Source: Lachnospiraceae bacterium
GTDB lineage: Bacteria; Bacillota; Clostridia; Lachnospirales; Lachnospiraceae
Direction: 5' to 3'
DNA length: 43,842 nt
Assembly (NCBI GenBank): GCA_900766915.1
Contig: CAAFXE010000041.1
Coordinates: 1 to 43,842 of the forward strand
Shown here piece after piece: positions 16,181 to 24,284 of the stretch. The stretch's first letter is position 1; every line of letters begins with the position of its first letter. The notes under the pieces are model-generated. The model saw only the letters and a list, made by a program, of their open reading frames with translations. It searched no databases and was not told where the DNA came from. The position numbers and the translations under genes are program-made.

Positions 16181-16343
16181 TCCATACCTCCTGTAACAAT
16201 ACTGTTCCCTGCGGGATAGCTTCTCCTGAGCAGTTGCATTCATGTTCTAAAAATTAATTGACTGGCGTCTATTAACTTACTGTAGTTATATTAGCACAAT
16301 TCTTTATAATTTCTATTTTCATATTTTTACTTTTGTCTAATAA

Positions 16344-16373
16344 TTGACATATATCTATAATTGTCTATATAAT
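16344..16373 (+). promoter_or_regulatory. Candidate promoter of the TetR gene
   Basis: TTGACA (16344-16349) and TATAAT (16368-16373) are 18 bp apart; TATATA is also available at 16 bp. It lies about 155 bp before the preferred ATG of the plus-strand regulator. Confidence 0.55.
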
Positions 16374-16527
16374 ATTCATATGCATCTGTTCAGTACTTTT
16401 CAGATACAGCAACTGCTGAATCGTTACTATTTTTCTTAATGAACAGCCTGGACAGCCGGGGCACGAATAGAAATTGGTCTGGCGGTCCTTGAAAAATATA
16501 ATGAAGAATTATAGGAGAAATAATTAT

Positions 16528-17052
16528 ATGGATTTAAGAGAAAAGAAAACAAAAAGAAGTATCAAGAATGCCTTTATTCAGCTGCGCACAAAAAAGCCTC
16601 TGGAGCGCATTACCGTCAAGGAACTCTCAGAGCTTGCACAGATCAGCAAGGCAACTTTTTATCTGCATTACCATGATATCTATGACTTATCAGATCAACT
16701 CCAAAAAGAAGTCATCAAAGATGTCCTAAGTGGATTGGAACAGCCTGGTCTCTCCATTCAGGATATCTCCGCATTTACCTCATCTCTCTTCCATGCTTTT
16801 TATGCACAGCAGAGTTTGATCAATATCCTTTTTTCAGGTTCCCAATCTTCCGTTCTGCCTTTAAGTATTGAGCGCGAATTAAAGGAATACATTTTCAGAC
16901 AAGTACCCTCTGCCAGAGAAAATGCAGAATTTAATATTTCCCTGACCTACCGCATCCTTGGTGGATTTCATGTCTATCAGCAATATCATCAAAAATACGG
17001 AATTAACTACATTGTACAGGTCATCGACAGCATAACAAAAAGCCTTGCTTAG
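16528..17052 (+). CDS. TetR/AcrR family transcriptional regulator, 174 aa
   Basis: The N-terminal helix-turn-helix is clear: KTKRSIKNAFIQL, then ERITVKELSELAQISKATFY followed by LHYHDIYDL, the TetR signature. The rest is a helical ligand or dimer domain with no recognisable ligand class. The frame opens at 16474, but AGGAGA lies just before the ATG at 16528 and the family normally begins here. It is divergent from glgB and convergent with fucU. Its stop codon lies inside the shared terminator stem. Targets unknown. Confidence 0.85.
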   Translation: MDLREKKTKRSIKNAFIQLRTKKPLERITVKELSELAQISKATFYLHYHDIYDLSDQLQKEVIKDVLSGLEQPGLSIQDISAFTSSLFHAFYAQQSLINILFSGSQSSVLPLSIERELKEYIFRQVPSARENAEFNISLTYRILGGFHVYQQYHQKYGINYIVQVIDSITKSLA

Positions 17053-17062
17053 AAAGCAAGGC
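17042..17062 (-). terminator. Bidirectional terminator between TetR gene and fucU
   Basis: GCCTTGCTT (17042-17050) pairs perfectly with AAGCAAGGC (17054-17062) over a 3-nt loop. On the minus strand five T follow; on the plus strand the tail is weaker. The 5' arm includes the last codons and stop of the TetR gene. Confidence 0.85.
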
Positions 17063-17104
17063 CTTTGTATTTTCATATTTTAGAATCAGTGTTTCGTCTG
17101 CCGA

Positions 17105-17551
17105 TTATTCAACAACTACACCTTTCTGTAACATAACGTTTGCATAAAGAGCTTTTTCGCTGGTAGCAATGATGCAATATACTTCTTTTGCTTCATCGTA
17201 GAATTTGAATCTTTCAATATTTCCGATGCAGTCTGCACCTCTGTCATCGTATTTTGCAACGATTTCTTTGTAAGTATCCCAGATTGGAGTAGCAACTTTG
17301 CCAACATCGCCCGGCATCAGTTCCATAAGATTCACCGGTTTTTCTACATAAGTATCCAGTGGGAATACTTTCAGGATCGCATCCAGAATTTCCGGAACAC
17401 CATGTCCATCACAACGGATCACGATCGCATTTTTGCCCATAGATTCTGACGGGAAGTTTCCATCGGAAATTACGAGACGATCGCTGTGTCCCATTTCACA
17501 TAATACTTTTAACAATTCTGGTGATAAAATTTGTGGAATACCTTTTAACAT
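17105..17551 (-). CDS. fucU: RbsD/FucU family sugar mutarotase, 148 aa
   Basis: Small cytoplasmic mutarotase interconverting sugar anomers. GHSDRLVISDGNFP is the FucU-type motif (RbsD has a different residue set after the Asp), and the C-terminal end FYDEAKEVYCIIATSEKALYANVMLQKG is typical, with the conserved Tyr and Asn near the subunit interface. It lies 66 bp after a sugar-binding lipoprotein gene and in the same locus as fucI, supporting L-fucose as substrate. AGGGGG precedes the ATG. Confidence 0.88.
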   Translation of the reverse strand: MLKGIPQILSPELLKVLCEMGHSDRLVISDGNFPSESMGKNAIVIRCDGHGVPEILDAILKVFPLDTYVEKPVNLMELMPGDVGKVATPIWDTYKEIVAKYDDRGADCIGNIERFKFYDEAKEVYCIIATSEKALYANVMLQKGVVVE

Positions 17552-17580
17552 TTTTTAATCCCCCTAAAATTTATTTGTAT

Positions 17581-17598
17581 CTGTCCGATACCGGACAG
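17581..17598 (-). repeat. Small inverted repeat in the fucU leader
   Basis: CTGTCCG (17581-17587) pairs with CGGACAG (17592-17598) over four bases. No T-run follows, so it looks like an mRNA processing or stabilising stem between the binding-protein gene and fucU rather than a terminator. Confidence 0.5.
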
Positions 17599-17617
17599 CT
17601 ACTTTTTACTTTACATA

Positions 17618-18802
17618 CTATTGACTTTCACTGTCATGATTCAAAAGACACTGAACCTCCTCTGACATCAGGTTGGACTGGTCAATCCACTGATGGCAGG
17701 ACTCAATTCTGGAAGACTTCGCCTGTCCTGACACTGTACGGACTGCTGTTGTTATCGTGGCATATCCCATGCCATACGGGTCCTGAGACATAGTCCCAAT
17801 CAATGTTCCATCTTCCACCGCCTTGATAATTTTATCGCTGGTATCAAACCCGGCTACGTTGAATGTCTGTTCCTCTAATTTCTTTACATAATCAATAACC
17901 ATCTCTGTAGTATGGAGATCTGTACAGATGATTCCCGCAAGATCCGGGTTTCTATCCAACAGCTGGTCCAGAATTTCCTCTGAGCTTCTTTCTTCCTGTG
18001 CCAGATAAACAATATCTACAAACTGGATGTTTTTATCATTATACCTGTTTGCCAGTTCATCCACAATAGCCTGTTTACGATCCTGACCTGTTTGCGTCAG
18101 TGAGTTGTGCACGAGAATAGCAACCTTCCCCTCAAAACCTATACTTTCATATAAGTTAGCTGCCGCTTCTGATGCAGCCGCTTTATTATCGGTGGCCACT
18201 AAAGCTTCTGTCAACTGCGCATCATCTGCAGTATCAAAGGCAATCATTTTAATACCGTCATTTTTTGCCATCTGTATCTGAGTTTTACATGCACTTGCAT
18301 CTGTAAAGGCAATACACAATGCATCCGGTGCCTTATCCAGAAACTGATCAATAATATTGATCTGCTCGATCACATCCTCCTTCTTAGGTGCGGTAAATGT
18401 AAGTGAAATTTTATTCTTTCCCGTATAGCCAAGCGAAGTATTTAAATCTGCCACCGCATCCTGTGCGCCTTTTTTCACCAAATTCCAAAACTGGTTTTTT
18501 GAATCAGTCCCGATCATGGCAATTTGAGTACCTGGCTCTGCTTTGATTCCTACAACCGACAGATAATCAACTGCACCTTTTTTAATCGGATGATATTTTG
18601 TATCAGATTGAAGCTGTTCTCTGTCATTTTCAGCTTCCGTTACAGTCTGTGCTATGCTTTCTTCTTTATCCTCTGTCTGTGATTCTTCCACCGCCTGCAC
18701 AGGTTCCTTTTCTTCTTCCGGTGCAGATAGTTCCTTACCGCATCCTAAAATACAAAGGGCCGTACAGGAAAGCAATATATAGAATTTTGATAATTTTATC
18801 AT
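17618..18802 (-). CDS. Sugar-binding lipoprotein, Peripla_BP_4 type (second of the locus), 394 aa
   Basis: Extracellular solute-binding protein of the RbsB/LacI-like fold. A lipobox ends the signal peptide (CTALCILGC, Cys near residue 21), followed by an acidic linker (APEEEKEPVQAVEESQTEDK). Domain motifs include QIAMIGTDSKNQFWNLVKKG, CIAFTDA, MIAFDTADD, and GIICTDLHTTEMVIDYV. The frame opens at 18832 but GGGAAG precedes the ATG at 18802. It has its own terminator upstream and a candidate promoter, so it is separate from the main ABC operon though it could feed the same permeases. The substrate is unknown, perhaps L-fucose. Confidence 0.85.
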   Translation of the reverse strand: MIKLSKFYILLSCTALCILGCGKELSAPEEEKEPVQAVEESQTEDKEESIAQTVTEAENDREQLQSDTKYHPIKKGAVDYLSVVGIKAEPGTQIAMIGTDSKNQFWNLVKKGAQDAVADLNTSLGYTGKNKISLTFTAPKKEDVIEQINIIDQFLDKAPDALCIAFTDASACKTQIQMAKNDGIKMIAFDTADDAQLTEALVATDNKAAASEAAANLYESIGFEGKVAILVHNSLTQTGQDRKQAIVDELANRYNDKNIQFVDIVYLAQEERSSEEILDQLLDRNPDLAGIICTDLHTTEMVIDYVKKLEEQTFNVAGFDTSDKIIKAVEDGTLIGTMSQDPYGMGYATITTAVRTVSGQAKSSRIESCHQWIDQSNLMSEEVQCLLNHDSESQ

Positions 18803-18896
18803 ACAATCTTCCCTTTCTGTATCGTTTTCCAAAGCTATCCTTTTATAACTGTTCTGAAGATATGCAACAGTTACATCCTTTTACAATTCCTACTTG

Positions 18897-18902
18897 ATTA
18901 TA
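18897..18902 (-). promoter_or_regulatory. Candidate -10 box for the second binding protein and fucU
   Basis: TATAAT on the minus strand, preceded by GTG, about 95 bp before the ATG at 18802. No good -35 is visible 17 bp upstream, so the call is weak. Confidence 0.35.
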
Positions 18903-18981
18903 CACTAAAATTATAAAAATTCTATGGTATTTTCCCTTATAAATCTTAATATTTTATTATGAAACACCGCTTTTCTTTTAG

Positions 18982-19012
18982 AAAAGGGACCGGATAAATC
19001 CGATCCCTTTTG
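18982..19012 (-). terminator. Terminator of the ABC transporter operon
   Basis: AAAAGGGACCGGAT pairs with ATCCGATCCCTTTT around a two-base loop (one mismatch). It lies about 38 bp after the stop of the main binding-protein gene and has T-runs on both sides. Confidence 0.82.
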
Positions 19013-19049
19013 TTAGCTTTCATTCACTGAAATCTTTATGAGCTATAGA

Positions 19050-20192
19050 TTAGTCGTAAAGGTTTGGAGCGATGTCGTCAGCTGTCATGTTTTCTGTGTT
19101 GTACCAGTAACCATTCATTGGGATATCAGCTACTGTTTCGCCGTTGCAGTATGCAACTAAAGTGTTGATACATTCATAACCCATCATTAATGGAGACTGT
19201 GTTACGGAACCGATTAACTGTCCAGCGTTGATAGCTTCTTTCTGAGGTGTTCCTGCGTCGAAACCTGCAGCGATGATGCTTGTAGCTGGGTCTGTTCCTA
19301 ATTTGTTCAGAGTACCGTTAGCTGTGATAACACCTTCAGCTGTAACCTGGTTAGAACCAAAGATAGCGATTGTGTCAGCTTTAGCCATGATCTTCTGAGC
19401 TTCTGCAGAAGATAATTCTACAGTTGTCTGAGCTGGTACAGCAACTTCGATGATTACAGAAGCTTCTGCTGCCGGAACTACACCTTCTGCTGCATTTACA
19501 TAGAATTCATTACCTTCGATAGCAACTTTAACGCCATCTGCTGCACAAAGTTCTACCATTTTGTTGATGAATCCAAGACCACGCTGCTGAATGTTCTGAG
19601 CTGTAGCATCCTGGTTAACTTCACCGATACGTACTTTTGCATCTGTTGTAGCTTTTGCAACAACGTCTTTGATAACTGGATAAATGTTTTCAGCTGCACA
19701 AGCACCTGCTGCTGCGTTATCTGTAGCAACTGTTGCAACTACGGAACCTGCTGGAGCATCTGTAACACCTGTATCGAAGCAAACTACTGGGATACCTGCG
19801 TCTAAAGCTTTCTGAAGAGAATCAAGTACAGAGTTTGTATCACAAGCTGCTAAACCGATTCCGTTAGGAGCTTTTGCGATAGCATCGTTGAGCATCTGAA
19901 CCTGATCTGCGATATCAGATTCTGTAGCTGGTCCATTACAGTTAGCTGTTACGCCCTGTTCTGCACAAGCCTGTTCAACACCTTTAACTGCTGCCTGCCA
20001 GTATGTAGACTGGAAGGATTTAACGATGATTTCAAAGTGATAATCTTTGCCTTCAGCTGCTGGTGTTTCTGTTGCTGCTGCATCTTCTGTTGCAGCTGGT
20101 TCTGTAGCTGGTTCTTCTTTAGAACCGCCACATGCTACCATAGAGAGTGCTAATACTGCACACATAAGGATAGCTAAAACTTTCTTTTTCAT
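19050..20192 (-). CDS. Sugar-binding lipoprotein of the ABC transporter, 380 aa
   Basis: Main extracellular binding protein, Peripla_BP_4 fold. The signal peptide ends in a lipobox (LALSMVACGG, Cys near residue 21) and is followed by a low-complexity Glu/Thr/Ala/Pro linker that spans the cell wall. The binding domain starts FEIIVKSFQSTYWQAAVKGV and contains GIGLAACDTNSVLDSLQKAL and VVCFDTGVTDAPAGS, typical of sugar binders. AGGAGG lies eight bases before the ATG. Codon use is strongly biased, with many repeated GCT/GCA/GTA choices, as in highly expressed genes. Last gene of the permease-ATPase-permease-binding protein operon. Substrate inferred from fucI and fucU nearby. Confidence 0.9.
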   Translation of the reverse strand: MKKKVLAILMCAVLALSMVACGGSKEEPATEPAATEDAAATETPAAEGKDYHFEIIVKSFQSTYWQAAVKGVEQACAEQGVTANCNGPATESDIADQVQMLNDAIAKAPNGIGLAACDTNSVLDSLQKALDAGIPVVCFDTGVTDAPAGSVVATVATDNAAAGACAAENIYPVIKDVVAKATTDAKVRIGEVNQDATAQNIQQRGLGFINKMVELCAADGVKVAIEGNEFYVNAAEGVVPAAEASVIIEVAVPAQTTVELSSAEAQKIMAKADTIAIFGSNQVTAEGVITANGTLNKLGTDPATSIIAAGFDAGTPQKEAINAGQLIGSVTQSPLMMGYECINTLVAYCNGETVADIPMNGYWYNTENMTADDIAPNLYD

Positions 20193-20285
20193 TTTTTTGT
20201 TCCTCCTTATAGAACTTTTTTTATATGAAGTCTTTTCGACATCATAATCTTTGGGCATGACCTAAGTCATGGACTCATTATAACA

Positions 20286-21257
20286 TTATTTTTTCTTTTT
20301 TACAATATCAATTAATACTGCTCCCAGTAATACAAGACCTGTAAAAATCTGCTGCCAGTTTGCCTGTAAGCCTACGAATGGTAAACCGATCTTCATTAAG
20401 GAGATAACGATAACTCCAAGGAATGCTCCAAAGATGGTACCTGATCCACCGGATGCAGATACACCACCTACGATAGCTCCACCGATGGCATCCATTTCAA
20501 AGCCGGCACCTGTACCTGGATAGATGGTAGCGTAAGTTGCTGCATAAGCAACACCTGCCAAACCTGCAAATAAACCACAGATTGCATAAGCTGTTACGTG
20601 ATAGAATTTAACATTAACACCAGCTAATCTGGTAGCTTCTTTATTAGATCCGATAGCGATTGTATAACGTCCCACTTTTGTATGATTTAATACGAAGGAC
20701 ATAATCAGTACGATCACTACGATAAGGATAATACCAATCGGAATAACTCTTCCTGACGCATTGGTAAACTTGAATATCTTTCTAAACCAACCATCTGCTG
20801 ATAAAGCTGATGGCCATGAAACACCGAAGCCGCCGCAAAGAGCAGGTCCTAAACCACGGGTGATCATGCAGGTACAAAGGGTTGCGAGGAATGGTGGCAG
20901 ATCCATAAGAGCTACCAGACATCCGTTTAAGATACCAATGACTACACCAACCAGAATTGTAATAAGGAGTGCTACTATGATAGGCATTCCTTTATTCACC
21001 GCAAGGTAACCACCAATCAAGGAATAACATACTAAACCAGTACCGATGGAAAGGTCTACACCACCTGTGATCAACGGGAATGTAACACCGATTGCCATGA
21101 GAGATACATAGTATGTACTGTCTAACACTGATACCAGTGTAGGATAACTTCTGAATGTTGAACTGAGAATGCTGAAAATAACGGTCATTGCAACAATGAT
21201 TCCCATTACCATGAGTTCTCGTCCATTGAATATAGCAAATGATTTTTTCTTAGACAT
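20286..21257 (-). CDS. Sugar ABC transporter permease B, RbsC type, 323 aa
   Basis: Integral membrane protein of the BPD_transp_2 family with about nine to ten hydrophobic helices (for example LMVMGIIVAMTVIFSILSST, then MAIGVTFPLITGGVDLSIG). The conserved GGVDLSIG and GRYTIAIGSNKEATRLAGVN segments, the latter the coupling loop to the ATPase, are present. AGGAGGGGG precedes the ATG at 21257. It overlaps the end of nothing and starts 13 bp after the ATPase stop. A second, different permease is encoded upstream, so the pore is probably a heterodimer. Confidence 0.92.
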   Translation of the reverse strand: MSKKKSFAIFNGRELMVMGIIVAMTVIFSILSSTFRSYPTLVSVLDSTYYVSLMAIGVTFPLITGGVDLSIGTGLVCYSLIGGYLAVNKGMPIIVALLITILVGVVIGILNGCLVALMDLPPFLATLCTCMITRGLGPALCGGFGVSWPSALSADGWFRKIFKFTNASGRVIPIGIILIVVIVLIMSFVLNHTKVGRYTIAIGSNKEATRLAGVNVKFYHVTAYAICGLFAGLAGVAYAATYATIYPGTGAGFEMDAIGGAIVGGVSASGGSGTIFGAFLGVIVISLMKIGLPFVGLQANWQQIFTGLVLLGAVLIDIVKKKK

Positions 21258-21270
21258 TATTTTCCCCCTC

Positions 21271-22767
21271 CTAGTCAATCTCTCTTGTTGCAAGGTTCAT
21301 GATATTTTCCTGAGTTGCTTCAGCAATATCAATTTCACCTGTCTTCTTACCTTCGCACATTACGATGATTCGGTCACTCATACGCAGGATTTCTGTCATT
21401 TCTGAAGAAATCATGATGATTGCTTTACCTTCTGCTGCTAATTTACTCATCAGTTTATAGATTTCGTTCTTAGCACCAACATCGATACCTCTGGTAGGCT
21501 CATCGAAGATAAGGATATCACAGTCACGTGTTAACCATTTTGCGATAACAACCTTCTGCTGGTTACCACCGGAAAGGTTTACTACTAACTGATCTACACC
21601 AGGAGTTTTGGTAGCAAGCGCATCAACATATTCCTGAGCTACCTCTGCCTCTTTCTTCTTGTCAATGAAAAGTCCATTCATGAATTTATGCATGGTAGCC
21701 ATGGTTGTGTTTTCAGCAACTGTTTTCTGTACAACGATACCGAAACGTTTTCTATCCTCTGAAAGATAACCGATACCGCATTTAACTGCATCTTCAGGGC
21801 TGTTGATTGTAACCTTCTGACCGTTGATGTAAATATCTCCGCTTTCTTTCGGGTCAGCTCCGAATAATGCTCTGGCTGTTTCTGTACGTCCTGCACCCAT
21901 AAGTCCGGAGAATCCAAGAATCTCGCCCTTACGAAGTTCAAAGCTTACATCCTGTACCATCTTGCCGGCATTTAAGTGTTCAACCTTTAATACAACCGGT
22001 GCTCCTTCCGGAACCATGCTGTGTGTCTTAGGATCTTCATAAATAACACGACCAACCATCATGTTGATGATATCTTCTTTTGTACAGTCTTTTGTAATCA
22101 ATGTTCCAACATAGGTACCATCTCGCATGACTGTTACACGGTCTGTAATCACCTTGATTTCATCCATACGGTGTGAGATATATACCATTGCGATATCTCT
22201 CTTCTTCAGGTCGCGGATGATTTCGAACATTGCTTCAATTTCTGTTTCAGTTAAAGCTGCAGAAGGTTCGTCGAAGATGATAACTTTTGCATCGAAGGAA
22301 ACTGCTTTTGCGATTTCACACATCTGCTGCTTACCAACTGTTAAGTTTGCCATGGTTTCTGTAGGATCAATGTCTACATTTAATTTGTCAAAAAGCTTTT
22401 TCGCTTCTTCATTCATTTTCTTATCATCGATCTTCACGCCATTCATGAATTCTCTTCCGATGAATAAGTTCTGTGCTACTGTCAGGTGACCTAACATATT
22501 AAGTTCCTGATGCACGATTACGATACCGGCATCCTGAGCTTCTCTTGTGTTTTTAAACTCAACTTCCTTGCCTTCGTATGTAATAGTACCGGAATCTTTT
22601 TTGTAGATACCTGTTAATACTTTCATTAAGGTTGATTTACCTGCACCATTTTCGCCCATGAGTGCAAGAACTTCGCCTTTTCTGATTTCCAAATCTACAT
22701 GATCTAATGCGTGAACACCAGGGAAAGATTTGTCAATACCTTTCATTGTTAAAATAATATCGCCCAT
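21271..22767 (-). CDS. Sugar ABC transporter ATPase, RbsA/MglA type, 498 aa
   Basis: Two fused ABC domains. The first has Walker A GENGAGKSTLMK, signature LTVGKQQMCEIAKA and Walker B VIIFDEPSAAL. The second has the degenerate Walker A GLMGAGRTETARALFG usual in this family, signature NLSGGNQQKVVIAKWL and DILIFDEPTRGIDVGAKNEI. One polypeptide therefore supplies both nucleotide sites for the two permeases. AAGGAAGG precedes the ATG. Length is typical. Confidence 0.95.
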   Translation of the reverse strand: MGDIILTMKGIDKSFPGVHALDHVDLEIRKGEVLALMGENGAGKSTLMKVLTGIYKKDSGTITYEGKEVEFKNTREAQDAGIVIVHQELNMLGHLTVAQNLFIGREFMNGVKIDDKKMNEEAKKLFDKLNVDIDPTETMANLTVGKQQMCEIAKAVSFDAKVIIFDEPSAALTETEIEAMFEIIRDLKKRDIAMVYISHRMDEIKVITDRVTVMRDGTYVGTLITKDCTKEDIINMMVGRVIYEDPKTHSMVPEGAPVVLKVEHLNAGKMVQDVSFELRKGEILGFSGLMGAGRTETARALFGADPKESGDIYINGQKVTINSPEDAVKCGIGYLSEDRKRFGIVVQKTVAENTTMATMHKFMNGLFIDKKKEAEVAQEYVDALATKTPGVDQLVVNLSGGNQQKVVIAKWLTRDCDILIFDEPTRGIDVGAKNEIYKLMSKLAAEGKAIIMISSEMTEILRMSDRIIVMCEGKKTGEIDIAEATQENIMNLATREID

Positions 22768-22797
22768 TTTCTTACCTTCCTTTCTCCAGCATTCCCA

Positions 22798-23775
22798 CTA
22801 GTTCTTTCTACGTCTTGCAGAAACGTCTGCATAAACTGCACCGATAACAATTAAACCTGTAATGATGTACTGATACTCTTTGGTGAAACCAAGAGCTAAA
22901 ATACCCTGCTGTAATAAAGCAATGATAAATACACCGATTACTGTACCGCTGATAGAAGCGATACCACCTGCCATGGATGTACCACCCATTACACAGCCGG
23001 CGATTGCTTCGTTGTTGTACTGATCGCCGTATCCAGGCTGTACTGTTGTAAATGCTGCTACGAAGAAGAGTGAAGCGATACCTACTAATGTACCACAGAT
23101 AACATATGCAAGCATCTTCCATTTTTTGGTATCAACACCTGAAAGTCTGACTGCTTCTTCATTACTTCCCAGACAAAGGATGTAACGTCCTGCTTTGGTC
23201 TTATTTAAGATCATTGCACATACAATAGCTACACCAAGGAAAATAAAGAGACCTACCGGGATTCCATTTACGCTGACGATGTTTCTGTACCATCCGTTTA
23301 CCGGATCAGAACCCTGCGGCCAGCTTACAGACTGTGTTTTTGTAAATACAGCTGCAATACCTTTGGCAATGTTCATACTTGCCATGGATACGATGAATGG
23401 CGGCACCTTCCAGAATGCTACGAGATAGCCATTAAAGCAACCGAAGACCGTACCAATCAGGATACTCATTACCAGACAAAGAGGTAATGGCAGGCCATAG
23501 GATGTCAGACAGAAACCTGAAACCAATGCACAACAAAACATCATAGGTCCGATAGAGAAATCGATACCTCCTGTTGCAATTACAAATGTTACTCCCAGGG
23601 AAAGGAACCCTAAGAAGTATGCATAGTTCAGGGTGTTCAAAATACGTGTCATCCCGAAGAATGCTCCGCCGGTCATAAGTCCGAATGCAATGTACATTAC
23701 GATCAATACACCGATCAGAATGATTCTGTTAAAGCCAATCTTTTTTACTAATGGGTTTTGTTTGATTTTTTCCAC
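22798..23775 (-). CDS. Sugar ABC transporter permease A, RbsC type, 325 aa
   Basis: First gene of the ABC operon. BPD_transp_2 permease with the GGIDFSIGPMMF and GRYILCLGSNEEAVRLSGVD motifs and about nine to ten membrane helices. The open frame reaches 23850 but its first 25 codons cover the 5' hairpin and promoter-proximal leader; GGGAGG lies ten bases before a GTG at 23775, which I take as the start. It differs clearly from permease B while keeping all family motifs, so this looks like an ancient pair, not a recent duplication. Confidence 0.9.
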   Translation of the reverse strand: MEKIKQNPLVKKIGFNRIILIGVLIVMYIAFGLMTGGAFFGMTRILNTLNYAYFLGFLSLGVTFVIATGGIDFSIGPMMFCCALVSGFCLTSYGLPLPLCLVMSILIGTVFGCFNGYLVAFWKVPPFIVSMASMNIAKGIAAVFTKTQSVSWPQGSDPVNGWYRNIVSVNGIPVGLFIFLGVAIVCAMILNKTKAGRYILCLGSNEEAVRLSGVDTKKWKMLAYVICGTLVGIASLFFVAAFTTVQPGYGDQYNNEAIAGCVMGGTSMAGGIASISGTVIGVFIIALLQQGILALGFTKEYQYIITGLIVIGAVYADVSARRRKN

Positions 23776-23803
23776 CTTTACTATTCCTCCCTTTTTAATG
23801 TGT

Positions 23804-23839
23804 GAAAAACGGACTTTAAGTACCCCCGTCCGTTTTTTC
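23804..23839 (-). promoter_or_regulatory. 5'-terminal hairpin of the ABC operon mRNA (possible attenuator)
   Basis: GAAAAACGGAC (23804-23814) pairs with GTCCGTTTTTTC (23828-23839). On the minus strand the hairpin starts within about 10 nt of the predicted transcription start and ends in five T, so it could be a promoter-proximal terminator or a 5' stabilising stem. Confidence 0.6.
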
Positions 23840-23852
23840 ATTGCTACCACAC

Positions 23853-23881
23853 ATTATACTCTTATCCCCCTGAGCCGTCAA
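23853..23881 (-). promoter_or_regulatory. Sigma-A promoter of the ABC transporter operon
   Basis: On the minus strand TTGACG (23876-23881) and TATAAT (23853-23858) are exactly 17 bp apart, about 78 bp upstream of the GTG start. The predicted transcription start is near 23846. Confidence 0.8.
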
Positions 23882-23933
23882 TATATTCATCGTTAACTTT
23901 TACATTTTCAGAAGGTTTGCAGAATATTTTTTG

Positions 23934-23967
23934 TGCAATATGCATATGTTTTAACTGCAATATGCAT
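23934..23967. promoter_or_regulatory. Tandem 12-bp operator-like direct repeat
   Basis: TGCAATATGCAT occurs twice, at 23934-23945 and 23956-23967, 22 bp apart, i.e. two helical turns, centred about 95 and 115 bp upstream of the predicted start. A third, inverted match (ATGCATATTG) lies at 24169-24178. The spacing suits a dimer of an AraC-type response regulator such as the YesN-like protein encoded nearby. The rest of the 400-bp gap 23840-24241 shows no gene. Confidence 0.6.
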
Positions 23968-24241
23968 CACTATGCCACATTTCCAAACTATGGATATCCA
24001 TCTCCCCCCAGAAAGGATATTCATCCGTTTTTTCCTGAATCATTTCCGCTCACAGATTTCGGCTTTTCCCCCTGAAAAAAGAGGCATGCTCATGTTCCCA
24101 CATCAGCCTGCACCTCATACACCGACTGCATGATTCCTAATCTCCCTTAAGAAATGAAAGCAATGATGATGCATATTGTGTTATATGCTGATATTATAGT
24201 TTTTCTTTCCCGGGAATTTAATAGAAAATTATATGGAAAAA

Positions 24242-24270
24242 GGTTAAAATCTTCCGTAAAAATTTTAACC
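24242..24270 (-). terminator. Terminator of the sensory operon
   Basis: GGTTAAAAT (24242-24250) pairs with ATTTTAACC (24262-24270); on the minus strand a run of five T follows. It lies 15 bp after the stop of the sensory binding-protein gene. Confidence 0.75.
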
Positions 24271-24284
24271 TCTTCAAAAATCCC

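Noticed and set aside
22798..23850. ATG at 23850 as start of permease A
   Set aside because: It would place the first codons inside the predicted promoter-proximal hairpin and has no ribosome site; GTG at 23775 has GGGAGG.
23884..23905. A CcpA cre-like site before the ABC operon
   Set aside because: The central CG of the cre consensus is missing, so it is not supported.
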